Source: Armatimonadota bacterium (GTDB lineage: Bacteria; Armatimonadota; Zipacnadia; JAUWAU01). Taken from it: a stretch of 64,000 nucleotides of DNA. The stretch spans positions 1 to 64,000 of the forward strand of contig JAUWAU010000014.1 in the NCBI GenBank assembly GCA_030601885.1, in the 5' to 3' direction. Made by a program: the position numbers and the translations under genes. Shown here in pieces: positions 52,901 through 60,517 of this stretch (its first letter is position 1; each line of letters starts with the position of its first letter). The notes under the pieces were generated by a model that worked only from the letters and a program-made list of their open reading frames with translations, was not told where the DNA came from and ran no database searches.

Positions 52901-53390
52901 GGGACACGGTGCCCTGGGATACGCCGAGCTCGGAGGCCACCTCGCTCTGGCGCCTTACTGCCAGAAAGTGCAGCACCAGCGGCTCCCGCAGCCTCTCTGG
53001 CAGCCGCTCGATGGCCTGGTGCACCTCGTGCTTAATATCATCCCAGGAGCCTTCGTCTTCGCCCTGAGAGGCCGCGCGCGCCGCCTGCTCCTCACGTCTC
53101 CTGCGGCGTCGCTCTCCCCGCAGGGTGCTGATGGAGGTGTTCACGGCTACCGTGTGAAGCCACGCGCCGACGGAGCCCCTGATAGAGGCAGCGCTGCGTG
53201 CCAATCGCAGGAAACACTCCTGGGTGACGTCCTCGGCAGTGGCCGGCTCGCGCACCACGCGGACCACGGCAGAGTAGACCATGTCACGGTGGCGCGACAC
53301 CAGCTCCCCGAAGCTCTCGGCGTCGCGAGAGGAGGCATAGCGCGAAATCAGCTCTGCGTCGGTGAGGATTACCGAATCCTCGGCGCTCAT
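49953..53390 (-). CDS. ECF sigma factor - membrane helix - beta-propeller - HEAT repeat fusion
   Basis: 1145 residues. Sigma-70 region 2 at about 11-95 (YASSRDAESFGELVSRHRDMVYS, ATAEDVTQECFLRLARSA), region 4 at about 128-180 (LPERLREPLVLHFLAVRRQSEVASELGVSQGTVSRRIQRGL). A membrane helix lies at about 243-261, then a low-complexity linker to about 375. One HEAT repeat follows (378-407), then six PD40/TolB-type propeller blades of 44 residues (408-671; xxEIYVMNADGS and WSPDGSKIAF), then twelve more HEAT units. The propeller sits exactly at a HEAT unit junction. The sigma part would be cytoplasmic and the propeller-HEAT part extracytoplasmic, a possible one-component sensor-regulator. AGGGGGG precedes ATG 53390. 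Confidence 0.88.
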   Translation of the reverse strand: MSAEDSVILTDAELISRYASSRDAESFGELVSRHRDMVYSAVVRVVREPATAEDVTQECFLRLARSAASIRGSVGAWLHTVAVNTSISTLRGERRRRRREEQAARAASQGEDEGSWDDIKHEVHQAIERLPERLREPLVLHFLAVRRQSEVASELGVSQGTVSRRIQRGLARVREHLREAGVVVSVSALGTALATQTAEAAPATLVAALGKLALAGIPASPPSASAIASVAARIAAVGWKAKLACVVTAAVVGGVAVHQVVSGARSRSALRPPSVSQSAEVKNEDPQAGSLRSPEHSGRADRAAAPATPGRQMVGAVPVADGGAADQIPDVSSRREALSIASQLKKQPRDATAAPDAATTIAALPRKSAAQPPDDPKSRILRLIAQLKDADPEARRRAAEALGALAVGNSEIYVMNADGSGQINLTNAPRTDKWSSWSPDGSKIAFDSDRDGNSEIYVMNADGSDQTNLTNNDEEDYSPTWSPDGSKIAFMSRRDGNFEIYVMNADGSGETQLTNAYKEDAWPSWSPDGSKIAFVSARDGDFEIYVMNADGSRQTNLTSSPALDFRPAWSPDGSKIAFFSNRDGNNEIYVMNADGSGQSNITTNEAEDVFPAWSRDGSKIAFHSERDGNSEIYVMNADGSGETRLTDNAAPDACPTWSADGSKIAFSSDRTRVVDQALLKLAIPPLIEALQERDAGVRAAAAEALASMAPKVPDKLALEPAILPLIQALQGEDASVREKAARALASLTTRDHAALEPAALPLMAALQDDHADVRRMAAHAFYFGALDRIWDGAALKRAIPLLVDALQDEEQYVRERAHWALKTLAGSLTDQAALTRAIPPLIEALQHEDPGVRADVAGAFGSIAQELGHEPALASAVPALIEALQDDEEPVRWFAAEALGRMAAHVRDETTLQPAIRALIEALRDENASVRQYAVGALGAIGSKAQEGGALAPAVAALARALQDEAGYVRRAAAEALGDVAVRVADLAAADAALAALIDVLQDEAASVRSAAAKALEEVAVNVLDPAVLEPALPALAQLLRDENATVAEYAVGALAVTVSRLQDGEDPTPRLAPLIEMLQDEDPKVRGVVVRAFARMGSKVLFAIGLDPLIPLLTQAAEDEDADVRAAAVDALRKMGLTVPGAEP
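51381..52169 (-). repeat. Six tandem 132-bp propeller-blade repeats
   Basis: Within the sigma-factor fusion gene six near-identical 132-bp units (44 codons) encode the propeller blades. The EIYVMNADGS and WSPDGSKIAF codons are highly similar at the DNA level, indicating recent amplification or gene conversion. Confidence 0.8.
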
Positions 53391-53647
53391 GTGGCCCCCC
53401 TGGGGAACGTCCCGGTGAGTCTGTGCCCTCCACTAGATACTGACGCCGGAGAGTTGTCGATTATGCGCCTCCCGGCAAGAAAGGGCGAGCACGCAGCCAT
53501 GTGGCTTTGGAGAGTCCCCCCGTTGGTAGAGGATTCGCTGGTATGGCTGCGGGGGCCTGCTGGGGTTTGCTTTCAGCCGTGCGGCGACTGGGGCGACGCC
53601 TGGAGGGCGAGTTGCTTGCCGTCGCCAACGCCGGGGCTGCACGCCTG
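53391..53647. other. Intergenic region upstream of the sigma-factor fusion gene
   Basis: 257 bases with no gene. It holds the promoter region of the sigma-factor fusion on the minus strand; no consensus sigma-70 hexamer pair is evident, which would fit recognition by an alternative sigma factor, but no specific motif can be claimed. Confidence 0.35.
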
Positions 53648-54991
53648 CTACTCCCGCTGCATCGGATCCCTCGTCTCCCGTCGCCACGCCGTGAGCGCGC
53701 TGCTGAGCTCCTCCTCCATACGGTGCCCCGTGCCGGCGAGATTGCGCAGTTCCCCCGGGTCGGCCTGCAGGTCGTACAGCTCCCGGTATCCATCAACGTA
53801 CTGGTTGAACTTCCAGTCGCGGCGGCGCACCGTCCGGATCGGATTGGCCCACTGCTGTTTGGAGTGGTACTCGACGAAGATCTGCTCGTGCAGCTCGCCA
53901 GTCTTGCCTCGGATGACAGACGTCAAATCGGCCCCGCGGAGCCTTTCTGGCCACTCCACCCGGCTCAGCGCGCAGAGCGTCGGGATGAGGTCCATGTGAC
54001 TGACGAGGGCGTCGCGCGTCTCCGCCTCGGGCAGCGTCCCCGGCCAGGCGATGGTCAGCGGGACGTGGATGAGCTCCTCGTACATGAAGGGCCCCTTGAA
54101 AGGCAGCCCGTGGGCGCCGCCCATGTCGCCGTGGTCGGAGGAGTAGACGATGATGGTGCGCTCCAGGTGGTTCGTCTGCTCGACGGCATCGAGAATCACC
54201 CCGAGATGCCCGTCCAGCATCTCGATGAGGTCGCGGTAGTAGCTGCGGTAGCGGAGCCAGTCCTCGGGCGTGTAGCCGAGCACCGCGGTGCCCTGGTCCT
54301 TGTCGAGGAACTGCTGCTGGGGCAGGGGCTTGGTGGAGAGATCGTCCTCGAAGTTGAGCGGGAGCTTCACCTCAGGGCGGAAGCGGACCTGAGCCCCGAT
54401 CTTGCTGATTTTGTAAATGTCGTGCGGGTTGATGAAGGAGGCGAACAGCAGCCACGGACGCTTCGCTTGGCTGCGAATCCAGTCGGCCGTGGCCTGAGCT
54501 AACTTCTCGCCACGGACCCGGACTCGACCGGGGAAGCCGAACTCATCTAGATCCCCGCCCTCATTGCCCAGGTGCCATTTCCCCAGATAGCCGGTCGTGT
54601 ACCCCTGGCTGCCGAAGACCGTGCCGAGGCATGGGATCTCCGGCGACAGCGGAGCGCCGCCAACGGCGCCGATGTTGGTGACCACGCCGGCCTCGTGAGG
54701 ATAGCGTCCCGTCAGCAGCGTCGCGCGGGCCGGGCTGCATTGCGGCGTGGTGCAGTAGGCGGCGGAGAAGCGGGTGCCAAGGGCGTCGAGCCGGTCGCGG
54801 TTGGGGATCTTCAGGCCCGTGCGGTCGGCCAGCTCGCGCTCCTGGTCGGAGAGCACGATGAGGATGTTCGGGCGCGTCTCTGCGGCCGCGGCGGACCCGG
54901 TGGCCCCGGCCGCCGCCGCCGCGGCGGTGAGGTTGCGGATGAAGTCCCGCCGGCGGATTCTATCACGGGGGCTCTTGTCCTGCTCGCACAT
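53648..54991 (-). CDS. Tat-exported sulfatase
   Basis: 447 residues. A twin-arginine signal (RIRRRDFIRNLTAAAAAAGATGSAAAAE) is followed by the sulfatase fold: PNILIVLSDQ, maturation motif with Cys85 in CSPAR (QCSPARATLLTGRYPHE), GYLGKWHLG, YSSDHGDMGGAHGLPFKG, and the C-terminal ELYDLQADPGELRNLAG typical of planctomycete arylsulfatases. It needs formylglycine maturation before Tat export. ATG 54991 has AGGAG seven bases upstream; TTG 54997 is an alternative. Co-directional with the aldo/keto reductase and apiosidase-like genes upstream. Confidence 0.9.
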   Translation of the reverse strand: MCEQDKSPRDRIRRRDFIRNLTAAAAAAGATGSAAAAETRPNILIVLSDQERELADRTGLKIPNRDRLDALGTRFSAAYCTTPQCSPARATLLTGRYPHEAGVVTNIGAVGGAPLSPEIPCLGTVFGSQGYTTGYLGKWHLGNEGGDLDEFGFPGRVRVRGEKLAQATADWIRSQAKRPWLLFASFINPHDIYKISKIGAQVRFRPEVKLPLNFEDDLSTKPLPQQQFLDKDQGTAVLGYTPEDWLRYRSYYRDLIEMLDGHLGVILDAVEQTNHLERTIIVYSSDHGDMGGAHGLPFKGPFMYEELIHVPLTIAWPGTLPEAETRDALVSHMDLIPTLCALSRVEWPERLRGADLTSVIRGKTGELHEQIFVEYHSKQQWANPIRTVRRRDWKFNQYVDGYRELYDLQADPGELRNLAGTGHRMEEELSSALTAWRRETRDPMQRE

Positions 54992-55185
54992 CGGCAACTC
55001 CTGCCCTATCAGCGTTTGGCACGTTCCGCGCGGCGCCCTCCCATGCCTCTACAATGGTTGTGCAGGAAAGGGCAGTACGGAATGCCCGTGCGGCAGCTTA
55101 CGGTGTGGAGTTCGGCGGGTCAAGATGGGGCCGGGGGTCGGCGGGTCGTGAGCCAGTACGAGCTTTCCATGAGGTCTCAGCAAAG

Positions 55186-55213
55186 GCGGCGGGGGACGGA
55201 GCCCCCGCCCTAC
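55186..55213. repeat. GCGGGGGACGGAGCCCCCGC palindromic mini-repeat
   Basis: A short palindrome followed by CCTACAA and, 15 bases later, the AATCTTCGAA core of module 2. A related palindrome is near 23011. It lies downstream of the aldo/keto reductase gene (stop at 55255), in the position of a terminator. Confidence 0.45.
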
Positions 55214-55254
55214 AATAAGGCCTTCCGCCGAATCTTCGAACCACTATTGTGTCT

Positions 55255-56211
55255 TCAGGCCATCGGGTACCGAAAGATCGGCTCAACGCCCTGCGCGCGG
55301 GCAACGAGGTCCTGCTTCTGCTGCTGCGTGAGGGGCTGGTATTCAAGCGCGAGCTCGATCGCCATCTTCCACAGCCCGCCGTCGCCCGGAGGGACGATCG
55401 CCGTGACCGGTAGGTCGAGGGTGTAGGCCAAGGCGAGGCGGGCCAGCTTCCGGTCGTCTATGGGACGGTACCAGCACTTGCGGTACGGACGCTCGGTACC
55501 CCTGGGCACGCGCGTCCAGGCGAGCGCTTTGAGCGCCAGACGCACGACGCCCTTTTCGTCGGTCTTCTCCACCACCTGAGCGCCAAAGTCCCCGTTCTCA
55601 AAGCACACGACGTTGAAGGGAAACAGCACGCTGTCGAAGTCGAAGCTGTCGAGAGCCTTGAGGGCGGCCTCGACGGAGTGGGCCGAGAATCCGAGGTGCA
55701 GCACCTGTCCCTTCTCGCGGGCCTTCACAAACGTCTCCAGCGCGCCGCCGGGGGCCAGAACGCGGTTCACGTCCTCCAACTTGGTCAGCGCATGGAGCTG
55801 GTAGAGGTCGAAGTGGTCCGTCTGCAGCGTTCGCAGCGAGTTCTCGAGCTCCGCCTGCGCCCCGGCCGCGTCGCGCTTCTGCGTCTTGCAGGCCAGGAAC
55901 ACCTTGTCACGATACGGCTTCAGGGCCGGGCCAAGGCGCTCCTCGGCATTGCCGTAGGTCGGAGCGACGTCGAAGTAGCTCACGCCTCTGTCGATGGCCC
56001 AGGCGACGGTGTCGTTGGCCTCGGACTGCTCGATGGCGCTCACGACGATCCCGCCGAGGCCCACGATGGACAACTCGCGCCCGGTCTTTCCGTACGCACG
56101 CCGCGGCAAGCCCTCGCGAGGCTTGGACTCGGCTTCGCCAAGCGCGGCCTCAGCACCGGCTGCGCTCAGTCCGAGGGCCGTTGCTTTCGCGATGAAGTCT
56201 CGGCGTTTCAC
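55255..56211 (-). CDS. Tat-exported aldo/keto reductase
   Basis: 318 residues. A twin-arginine leader MKRRDFIAKATALGLSAAGAEA precedes an AKR barrel with the catalytic tetrad: Asp and Tyr in YFDVAPTYGNAEERLG, Lys in VFLACKTQKR and His in DLYQLHALTKLED. NADPH-dependent activity on a sugar or aldehyde is expected, though the exported location implies an unusual cofactor supply or cofactor co-export. The GTG start at 56211 has GAGGAGG nine bases upstream. It lies 210 bases downstream of the apiosidase-like gene and 263 upstream of the sulfatase. Confidence 0.87.
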   Translation of the reverse strand: MKRRDFIAKATALGLSAAGAEAALGEAESKPREGLPRRAYGKTGRELSIVGLGGIVVSAIEQSEANDTVAWAIDRGVSYFDVAPTYGNAEERLGPALKPYRDKVFLACKTQKRDAAGAQAELENSLRTLQTDHFDLYQLHALTKLEDVNRVLAPGGALETFVKAREKGQVLHLGFSAHSVEAALKALDSFDFDSVLFPFNVVCFENGDFGAQVVEKTDEKGVVRLALKALAWTRVPRGTERPYRKCWYRPIDDRKLARLALAYTLDLPVTAIVPPGDGGLWKMAIELALEYQPLTQQQKQDLVARAQGVEPIFRYPMA

Positions 56212-56421
56212 GAAATGACGCCTCCTCGTTGCCCGTCGGTCACATCAGCACCTCGGCGCTCGCGGGACGGGGGCTCCCAACGTACTCGCGCGAAGCGTGA
56301 GGTCGCTCTCAGCCCATATATCGCCGACACGGATGGCTTTGATGTCACCTGCCCAACACCTCCCCCATCAATCGTGATGTACGCAACATTTCGCCGAACC
56401 ACCCGAGGCTTCGGGTGGCCC

Positions 56422-58296
56422 CTACCTCGAAACGGCCGCCAGGTGCAGCACCCAATCCTCGTCGTCCGGCACGGGCGGAGCCGTCCACGTGCCGTCGTCA
56501 TCGGTGTCGATTGGCTCGCCGTCGTTGATGGGCGATGATGACCCATCCCGGGGATTGAACCACCGCGCCGCATAGACCTGGTCGGCGAGCCCGAGGATTT
56601 GTGCCCGTTTTCCCCGGTTATCCATGGGCACATAGATAACGTAGGAGTCGCCCGGCTTCGCGGCGCAGTGCGGATCCGTCAGGCTCTGCAGCTCGGGGGT
56701 TCGTCCGTCCAGCCGCACCCAGTCCCGGTGCGGCTGCAAAGCGGTCCACTCAATTGACGTGAAGAAGTCGCGCAGATGCTTTAACTGTGCGGCGCCCGTG
56801 TAGCTGAGGGCCTCCTGCCAGCTCGGCGTGTCGTCGCGTTTGGTCAAGTTGCTCTCCGGATCAGACGGGTCGTGGAACTGCCACAGCCCCCATGCCCCGT
56901 ACCCGTGCCCGGCCGCGCCATTCAGGAAGGCTGCCCATGCCTGCCAGCGGATGTGGGCCGGAGTGCAGATGGGCCCCCACTTCCTCTGGTTCTCGTACCA
57001 GCCCTCACTGTGTATCAGCGGCTTCACCGGCGTCCTGGTGTAGTTCTCTGCCACCCGCATCGGGTTACGCCACAGCAGGTCAAAGCGCTGCCCGGTTTGC
57101 AGCCAGTTGTGATCCAACCACGCCTCGTTGTGGAACTCGCCACCCGACGACCCCACGTGCGCCTCGGCAGGCCACTCCGGTGGGTCGTCCGGCTTCTGCC
57201 GTCCACTGGGATGCACGCTCACCGGGTGACCGAAGACGTTGCACGACTGGACTGTCTTCCCGAGCGCCTTCCAGTCCTGCGTCGTCCAGGGCCGGGGCTG
57301 CCGGCTGTAGCTGTATTGGTATTCACCCGAGAGACTCCAGATGATGTTGTAGGCGCCGTACCGGGCCATGAGGTACCGGGAGATCCGCCCGGCGTCCTCC
57401 GGCGGCATCCACATCCGTTTGCCGATCCAGGTGGGATGCGCGGCAAGCACGAATCCCCCGTCCCATATCGCCTGAACGCGCACGTCCAGTTGCTTGAAGT
57501 AGTCCGGGTTGAGCTCGTCGAAGTCGCCGTTGCCGGGCAGCTTGGTGTTCGCAGGGAATGGATATCCCGCCTCGTTTCTCTGGTGCGTGGCGAAATACTG
57601 AGCCAGAATGACGGTGAATCCCTTGGCTCGTCTGTCCCGCAGGTATGTGTAGAACGGACCGTCGGCGTTGTCCCCCAACGCGCACCGTCGGGAGTTCATG
57701 AACCAGGCGGTATCTCCGAGCCAGAAGAACGGCGTCCCGTCGGCATGGACGAAGTACCGGCTCGTTGGGCCGACCTTTATGTGCCCCCGATAGTTGGGGT
57801 TTTCGGCGATCTGAGCCGCCGTCGGGGCGATGCATTTCAGAGAGCCGGTCTTCCCATTGAGCCCGTCGTCCGCAGAAGATGAAGTCCAGGTCCACATCCC
57901 CGGACGGGTGGGTGCGAAGCGCACGCGCCACGTGTCGCCGCCGTCCCAGAATCCTTCCACGACGATCTGCGTTCCGCTGTCCGGATGGACGAAGGTGACG
58001 CTCAGGAGTGGATCGTCGTGCTTCAGATACGGATTCGCATAGCTCTCGCGGCCCATGAAGCTGATCTCATGGATTGACCATCGCGTCACCGTATCTGTCG
58101 CAGCCGAGGCCGACGTCGCCATCAGGACACCTCCTCCGATACAGCCATGGACAGCAAGCACCAACCAGCAGAGCGTTCCGCCGACTCGTAATCCCATTGC
58201 GCTCGGGCAAGCGCAACTCGTCGCATTCTGCTGATGATTCACTGCGGTGCAGGGCCTCCTTCGAACAGAAGTGCGGTTCTCGGCCAATCGTTTCAC
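56422..58296 (-). CDS. GH140-like glycoside hydrolase (DUF5060-DUF4038)
   Basis: 624 residues. A signal region (MGLRVGGTLCWLVLAVHGCIGGGVLMATSASAA) lies at about 34-66. A DUF5060 beta-sandwich (WSIHEISFMGRESYANPYLKHDDPLLSVTFVHPDSG) precedes a DUF4038 TIM barrel. Candidate catalytic residues are Glu325 (WSLSGEYQY) and Glu431 (LIHSEGWYEN). A C-terminal domain ends in WFNPRDGSSSPIN. Characterised relatives release apiose from pectin rhamnogalacturonan II. The GTG start at 58296 has GAGGAGG almost abutting it; a TTG four codons later or ATG 58197 are possible. Divergent from the zinc-ribbon gene. Confidence 0.83.
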   Translation of the reverse strand: MKRLAENRTSVRRRPCTAVNHQQNATSCACPSAMGLRVGGTLCWLVLAVHGCIGGGVLMATSASAATDTVTRWSIHEISFMGRESYANPYLKHDDPLLSVTFVHPDSGTQIVVEGFWDGGDTWRVRFAPTRPGMWTWTSSSADDGLNGKTGSLKCIAPTAAQIAENPNYRGHIKVGPTSRYFVHADGTPFFWLGDTAWFMNSRRCALGDNADGPFYTYLRDRRAKGFTVILAQYFATHQRNEAGYPFPANTKLPGNGDFDELNPDYFKQLDVRVQAIWDGGFVLAAHPTWIGKRMWMPPEDAGRISRYLMARYGAYNIIWSLSGEYQYSYSRQPRPWTTQDWKALGKTVQSCNVFGHPVSVHPSGRQKPDDPPEWPAEAHVGSSGGEFHNEAWLDHNWLQTGQRFDLLWRNPMRVAENYTRTPVKPLIHSEGWYENQRKWGPICTPAHIRWQAWAAFLNGAAGHGYGAWGLWQFHDPSDPESNLTKRDDTPSWQEALSYTGAAQLKHLRDFFTSIEWTALQPHRDWVRLDGRTPELQSLTDPHCAAKPGDSYVIYVPMDNRGKRAQILGLADQVYAARWFNPRDGSSSPINDGEPIDTDDDGTWTAPPVPDDEDWVLHLAAVSR

Positions 58297-58391
58297 CCCT
58301 CCTCGGCACCTCCCCTGCCTTTGGTCGTCTTGGCAGTCCGCACTCGTTGTGCTAAGCTACGTCCGCGTCGTTGGCGTAAGGCGGCCTCGTG

Positions 58392-58796
58392 ATGGCAGTA
58401 TGCCCGAAGTGCCGATATGAGTACAAGCCGCACGTCTCCGTGTGCCCCGATTGCGGAGCGCCCCTGGTGGCGCGGGATCAGCTTCCCCCTGCTGAGGGGC
58501 ACGTAGATCCGGAGCTCGCAAAGCAGGGGTTTGTGTCGGTTTACCACGCGGCGGAGAAGCAATCGGTCCGGCGGATTCGGTCAGCTCTGGAGGCCGAAGG
58601 GATACGGGCGACTGTGCGGTCGTTCGAGGTATCCGAGTACGACGATGTGTTCAAGCACCCATCCGGCGCCTGGGGCGAGGTGCTGGTGCTGGAGAGGGAC
58701 GCGCAACGCGCTGCTGAGATCATCGAGGTCGTCGAGACCGGTACGATCGTGTCCGACGACGCAACAGAGGGCGAAACGCGTTCGCCCGCGTCCTGA
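58392..58796 (+). CDS. Zinc-ribbon - DUF2007-like protein 1
   Basis: 134 residues. An N-terminal zinc ribbon with two CxxC knuckles (VCPKCRYEY and VCPDCGAPL) is joined to a DUF2007-like domain, a small PII-like fold (VSVYHAAEKQSVRRIRSALEAEGIRATVRSF, WGEVLVLERDAQRAAEIIEVVE). DUF2007 proteins are annotated as putative signal transducers, with unknown ligand. ATG 58392 follows GTG 58389. It is 28 bases upstream of a close paralogue, and both precede an MreB-like gene. Confidence 0.75.
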   Translation: MAVCPKCRYEYKPHVSVCPDCGAPLVARDQLPPAEGHVDPELAKQGFVSVYHAAEKQSVRRIRSALEAEGIRATVRSFEVSEYDDVFKHPSGAWGEVLVLERDAQRAAEIIEVVETGTIVSDDATEGETRSPAS

Positions 58797-58823
58797 GCTG
58801 CAGACGGAGTGTCCTAAGGGGCG

Positions 58824-59246
58824 GTGCTGGCCGTGGGGGTATGCCCAAACTGTGGCTACGAGTACGAACCCCACGTGTTCGTATGCGCCGATTGTGGAAC
58901 GCGTTTGGTCGCACCGGCCGAGTCCGCACGAACCGATAGGATGGCTCAAGGAACGGTGCAGATAGATCCGCAGCTTGCCAGGCAAAGCCTCGTTTCGGTG
59001 TATCGTGGCTGGGACGAGCAGTCCGTCCGGCGCATCCAGGGGACCCTCCTGGCCGAGAGCATCCGGGCGACCGTGCGGTGCTTCCGCGACCGCATGACCC
59101 CCTGGCTGCCCAATGACCCCATGAGGGCGTGGGGCGAGGTGCTGGTGCTGGAGCAAGATGCTCAGAGGGCTGTGGCCACCATTGAGGTCGCCGAGACGGG
59201 CACCGTTGTATCGGACGATGTCCCCGAGGGCGAGGGGCTCCCCTAG
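58824..59246 (+). CDS. Zinc-ribbon - DUF2007-like protein 2
   Basis: 140 residues, a paralogue of the preceding gene (VCPNCGYEYEPHVFVCADCGTRLV; SVYRGWDEQSVRRIQGTLLAESIRATVRCF; WGEVLVLEQDAQRAVATIEVAETGTVVSDD). Both copies keep the four zinc-ribbon cysteines, while the variable region before the WGEVLVLE motif differs. The GTG start at 58824 follows AAGGGG; GTG 58833 is possible. The stop codon directly abuts the ATG of the MreB-like gene, so the two are certainly co-translated from one mRNA. Confidence 0.75.
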   Translation: MLAVGVCPNCGYEYEPHVFVCADCGTRLVAPAESARTDRMAQGTVQIDPQLARQSLVSVYRGWDEQSVRRIQGTLLAESIRATVRCFRDRMTPWLPNDPMRAWGEVLVLEQDAQRAVATIEVAETGTVVSDDVPEGEGLP

Positions 59247-60284
59247 ATGCTTCGCTGGGGCGAACAGGTCGGCATAGATCTGGGCACTTCCCACACGCAA
59301 CTGTGCGTGCGGGGACAGGGCATTGTCGTGCGCCAGCCGACGGTTGTCGCCTATGCGGAGGGCAAGCGCGGCGTGTACGCCATTGGCGAAGAAGCCAGGC
59401 TGATGGAGGGCCGCGACATCCCCGGTGTGCGCGTGGTGCGGCCGCTGCGCGGGGGAGTTGTTGCGGACTTCGACGTGGCGGCGGACCTCGTGCGCTTCTG
59501 CCTGCGCGAGGCGCTCGGGGGGCGTCCCCTCGTTCCGCCGGTTATGGTCGCGGCTGCTCCGACCGAGTCAACTCCCGTAGAGCAGCGCGCCCTGCACGAC
59601 TGCCTTCGTCACGCGGGCGCCGGCAAGGTATACCTCGTCCCCAAGGGCCTCGCCGCCGGCCGCGGTCTCGAGCAGCCGATCGACCAGGCCGAGGTGCGCA
59701 TGATCGCAGACGTGGGCGCGGGCGCCACCGATATCGGCCTCATGTCTATGGGCGCTATCACTGGCGGGAGGTCCCTGCACTATGCTGGCGATGACCTGGA
59801 CGAGGCCATCGTTCGCTGGGTGAAGCGGCGCGGCGGCGTCCGCATCGGCGCGCATACGGCCGAGCAAATCAAGCTGCGGGTTTCGGCCGTTCTGCCGGAG
59901 CTGGCGCGCCAGCACATCAGCGTTGACGATCTGCAGAGCAACAACGGCAACTTGCTCGACGCGGACGTGCCGCTTCTCGAAGTGCCCGCCGTCCTGGCCA
60001 AAGCCGTCGCGCCTGTGGCCGGGGAGATAGCGTGGCTCATGGAGAATCTGCCACCGGAGCGGCGCGCCGAGCTGCAGGCCAATGGCATGGCCATCACCGG
60101 GGGCACCGCTCTGCTGCGCGGCTTGGCGGCGCTGATGGAAGAGCGGACCGGTCTGCCCGTCACTGTCGCCCGCGATCCGCTCTCGTGCACCATCCTCGGA
60201 ATCGAAACAATCCTCGAAGACCTCGATAGCCTCTCCCTGAGCGGCCGGCGCTTTGCGCACCCGATTCGCGAGCGCGAAGCGTAG
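59247..60284 (+). CDS. MreB-like actin-family ATPase
   Basis: 345 residues, MreB length. Actin/HSP70 nucleotide-binding motifs are in place: phosphate-1 VGIDLGTSHTQLCVRG, connect-1 region RPLRGGVVADFDVAADLVRFCL, phosphate-2 ADVGAGATDIGLMSMG and adenosine motif ITGGTALLRGLAALM. The phosphate-1 and phosphate-2 loops deviate from housekeeping MreB (usually DLGTAN and DIGGGT). No mreC, mreD or rodA lies nearby. It starts on the base after the stop of the zinc-ribbon/DUF2007 gene. A filament-forming role other than cell shape is possible. Confidence 0.85.
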   Translation: MLRWGEQVGIDLGTSHTQLCVRGQGIVVRQPTVVAYAEGKRGVYAIGEEARLMEGRDIPGVRVVRPLRGGVVADFDVAADLVRFCLREALGGRPLVPPVMVAAAPTESTPVEQRALHDCLRHAGAGKVYLVPKGLAAGRGLEQPIDQAEVRMIADVGAGATDIGLMSMGAITGGRSLHYAGDDLDEAIVRWVKRRGGVRIGAHTAEQIKLRVSAVLPELARQHISVDDLQSNNGNLLDADVPLLEVPAVLAKAVAPVAGEIAWLMENLPPERRAELQANGMAITGGTALLRGLAALMEERTGLPVTVARDPLSCTILGIETILEDLDSLSLSGRRFAHPIREREA

Positions 60285-60517
60285 CCCCATTCCTGTCCTC
60301 ACGTCGAGCGCGGCTGCTGCTCGCCGCTGCACGGTCGCCGCACCATGAGGCGCTTGCCGCCGCAACTTACCGCTCGCCGTGGTCCCGTTGCGCCGCGAAC
60401 GGCGCCTTGGCGTTGGAGCATTTCAGGGCAGGGCCGCGCGAATCCGCCGGCGAAGTTGAGCGACAATGGGTTAATGGGCGCCAGTGGGACGCTCGGGCCG
60501 CCCAGGCGGCAGGTCGG

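Noticed and set aside
59247..60284. Housekeeping mreB assignment
   Set aside because: The fold fits, but mreC/mreD are absent nearby, the nucleotide loops deviate and the partners are zinc-ribbon/DUF2007 proteins; no symbol is assigned.
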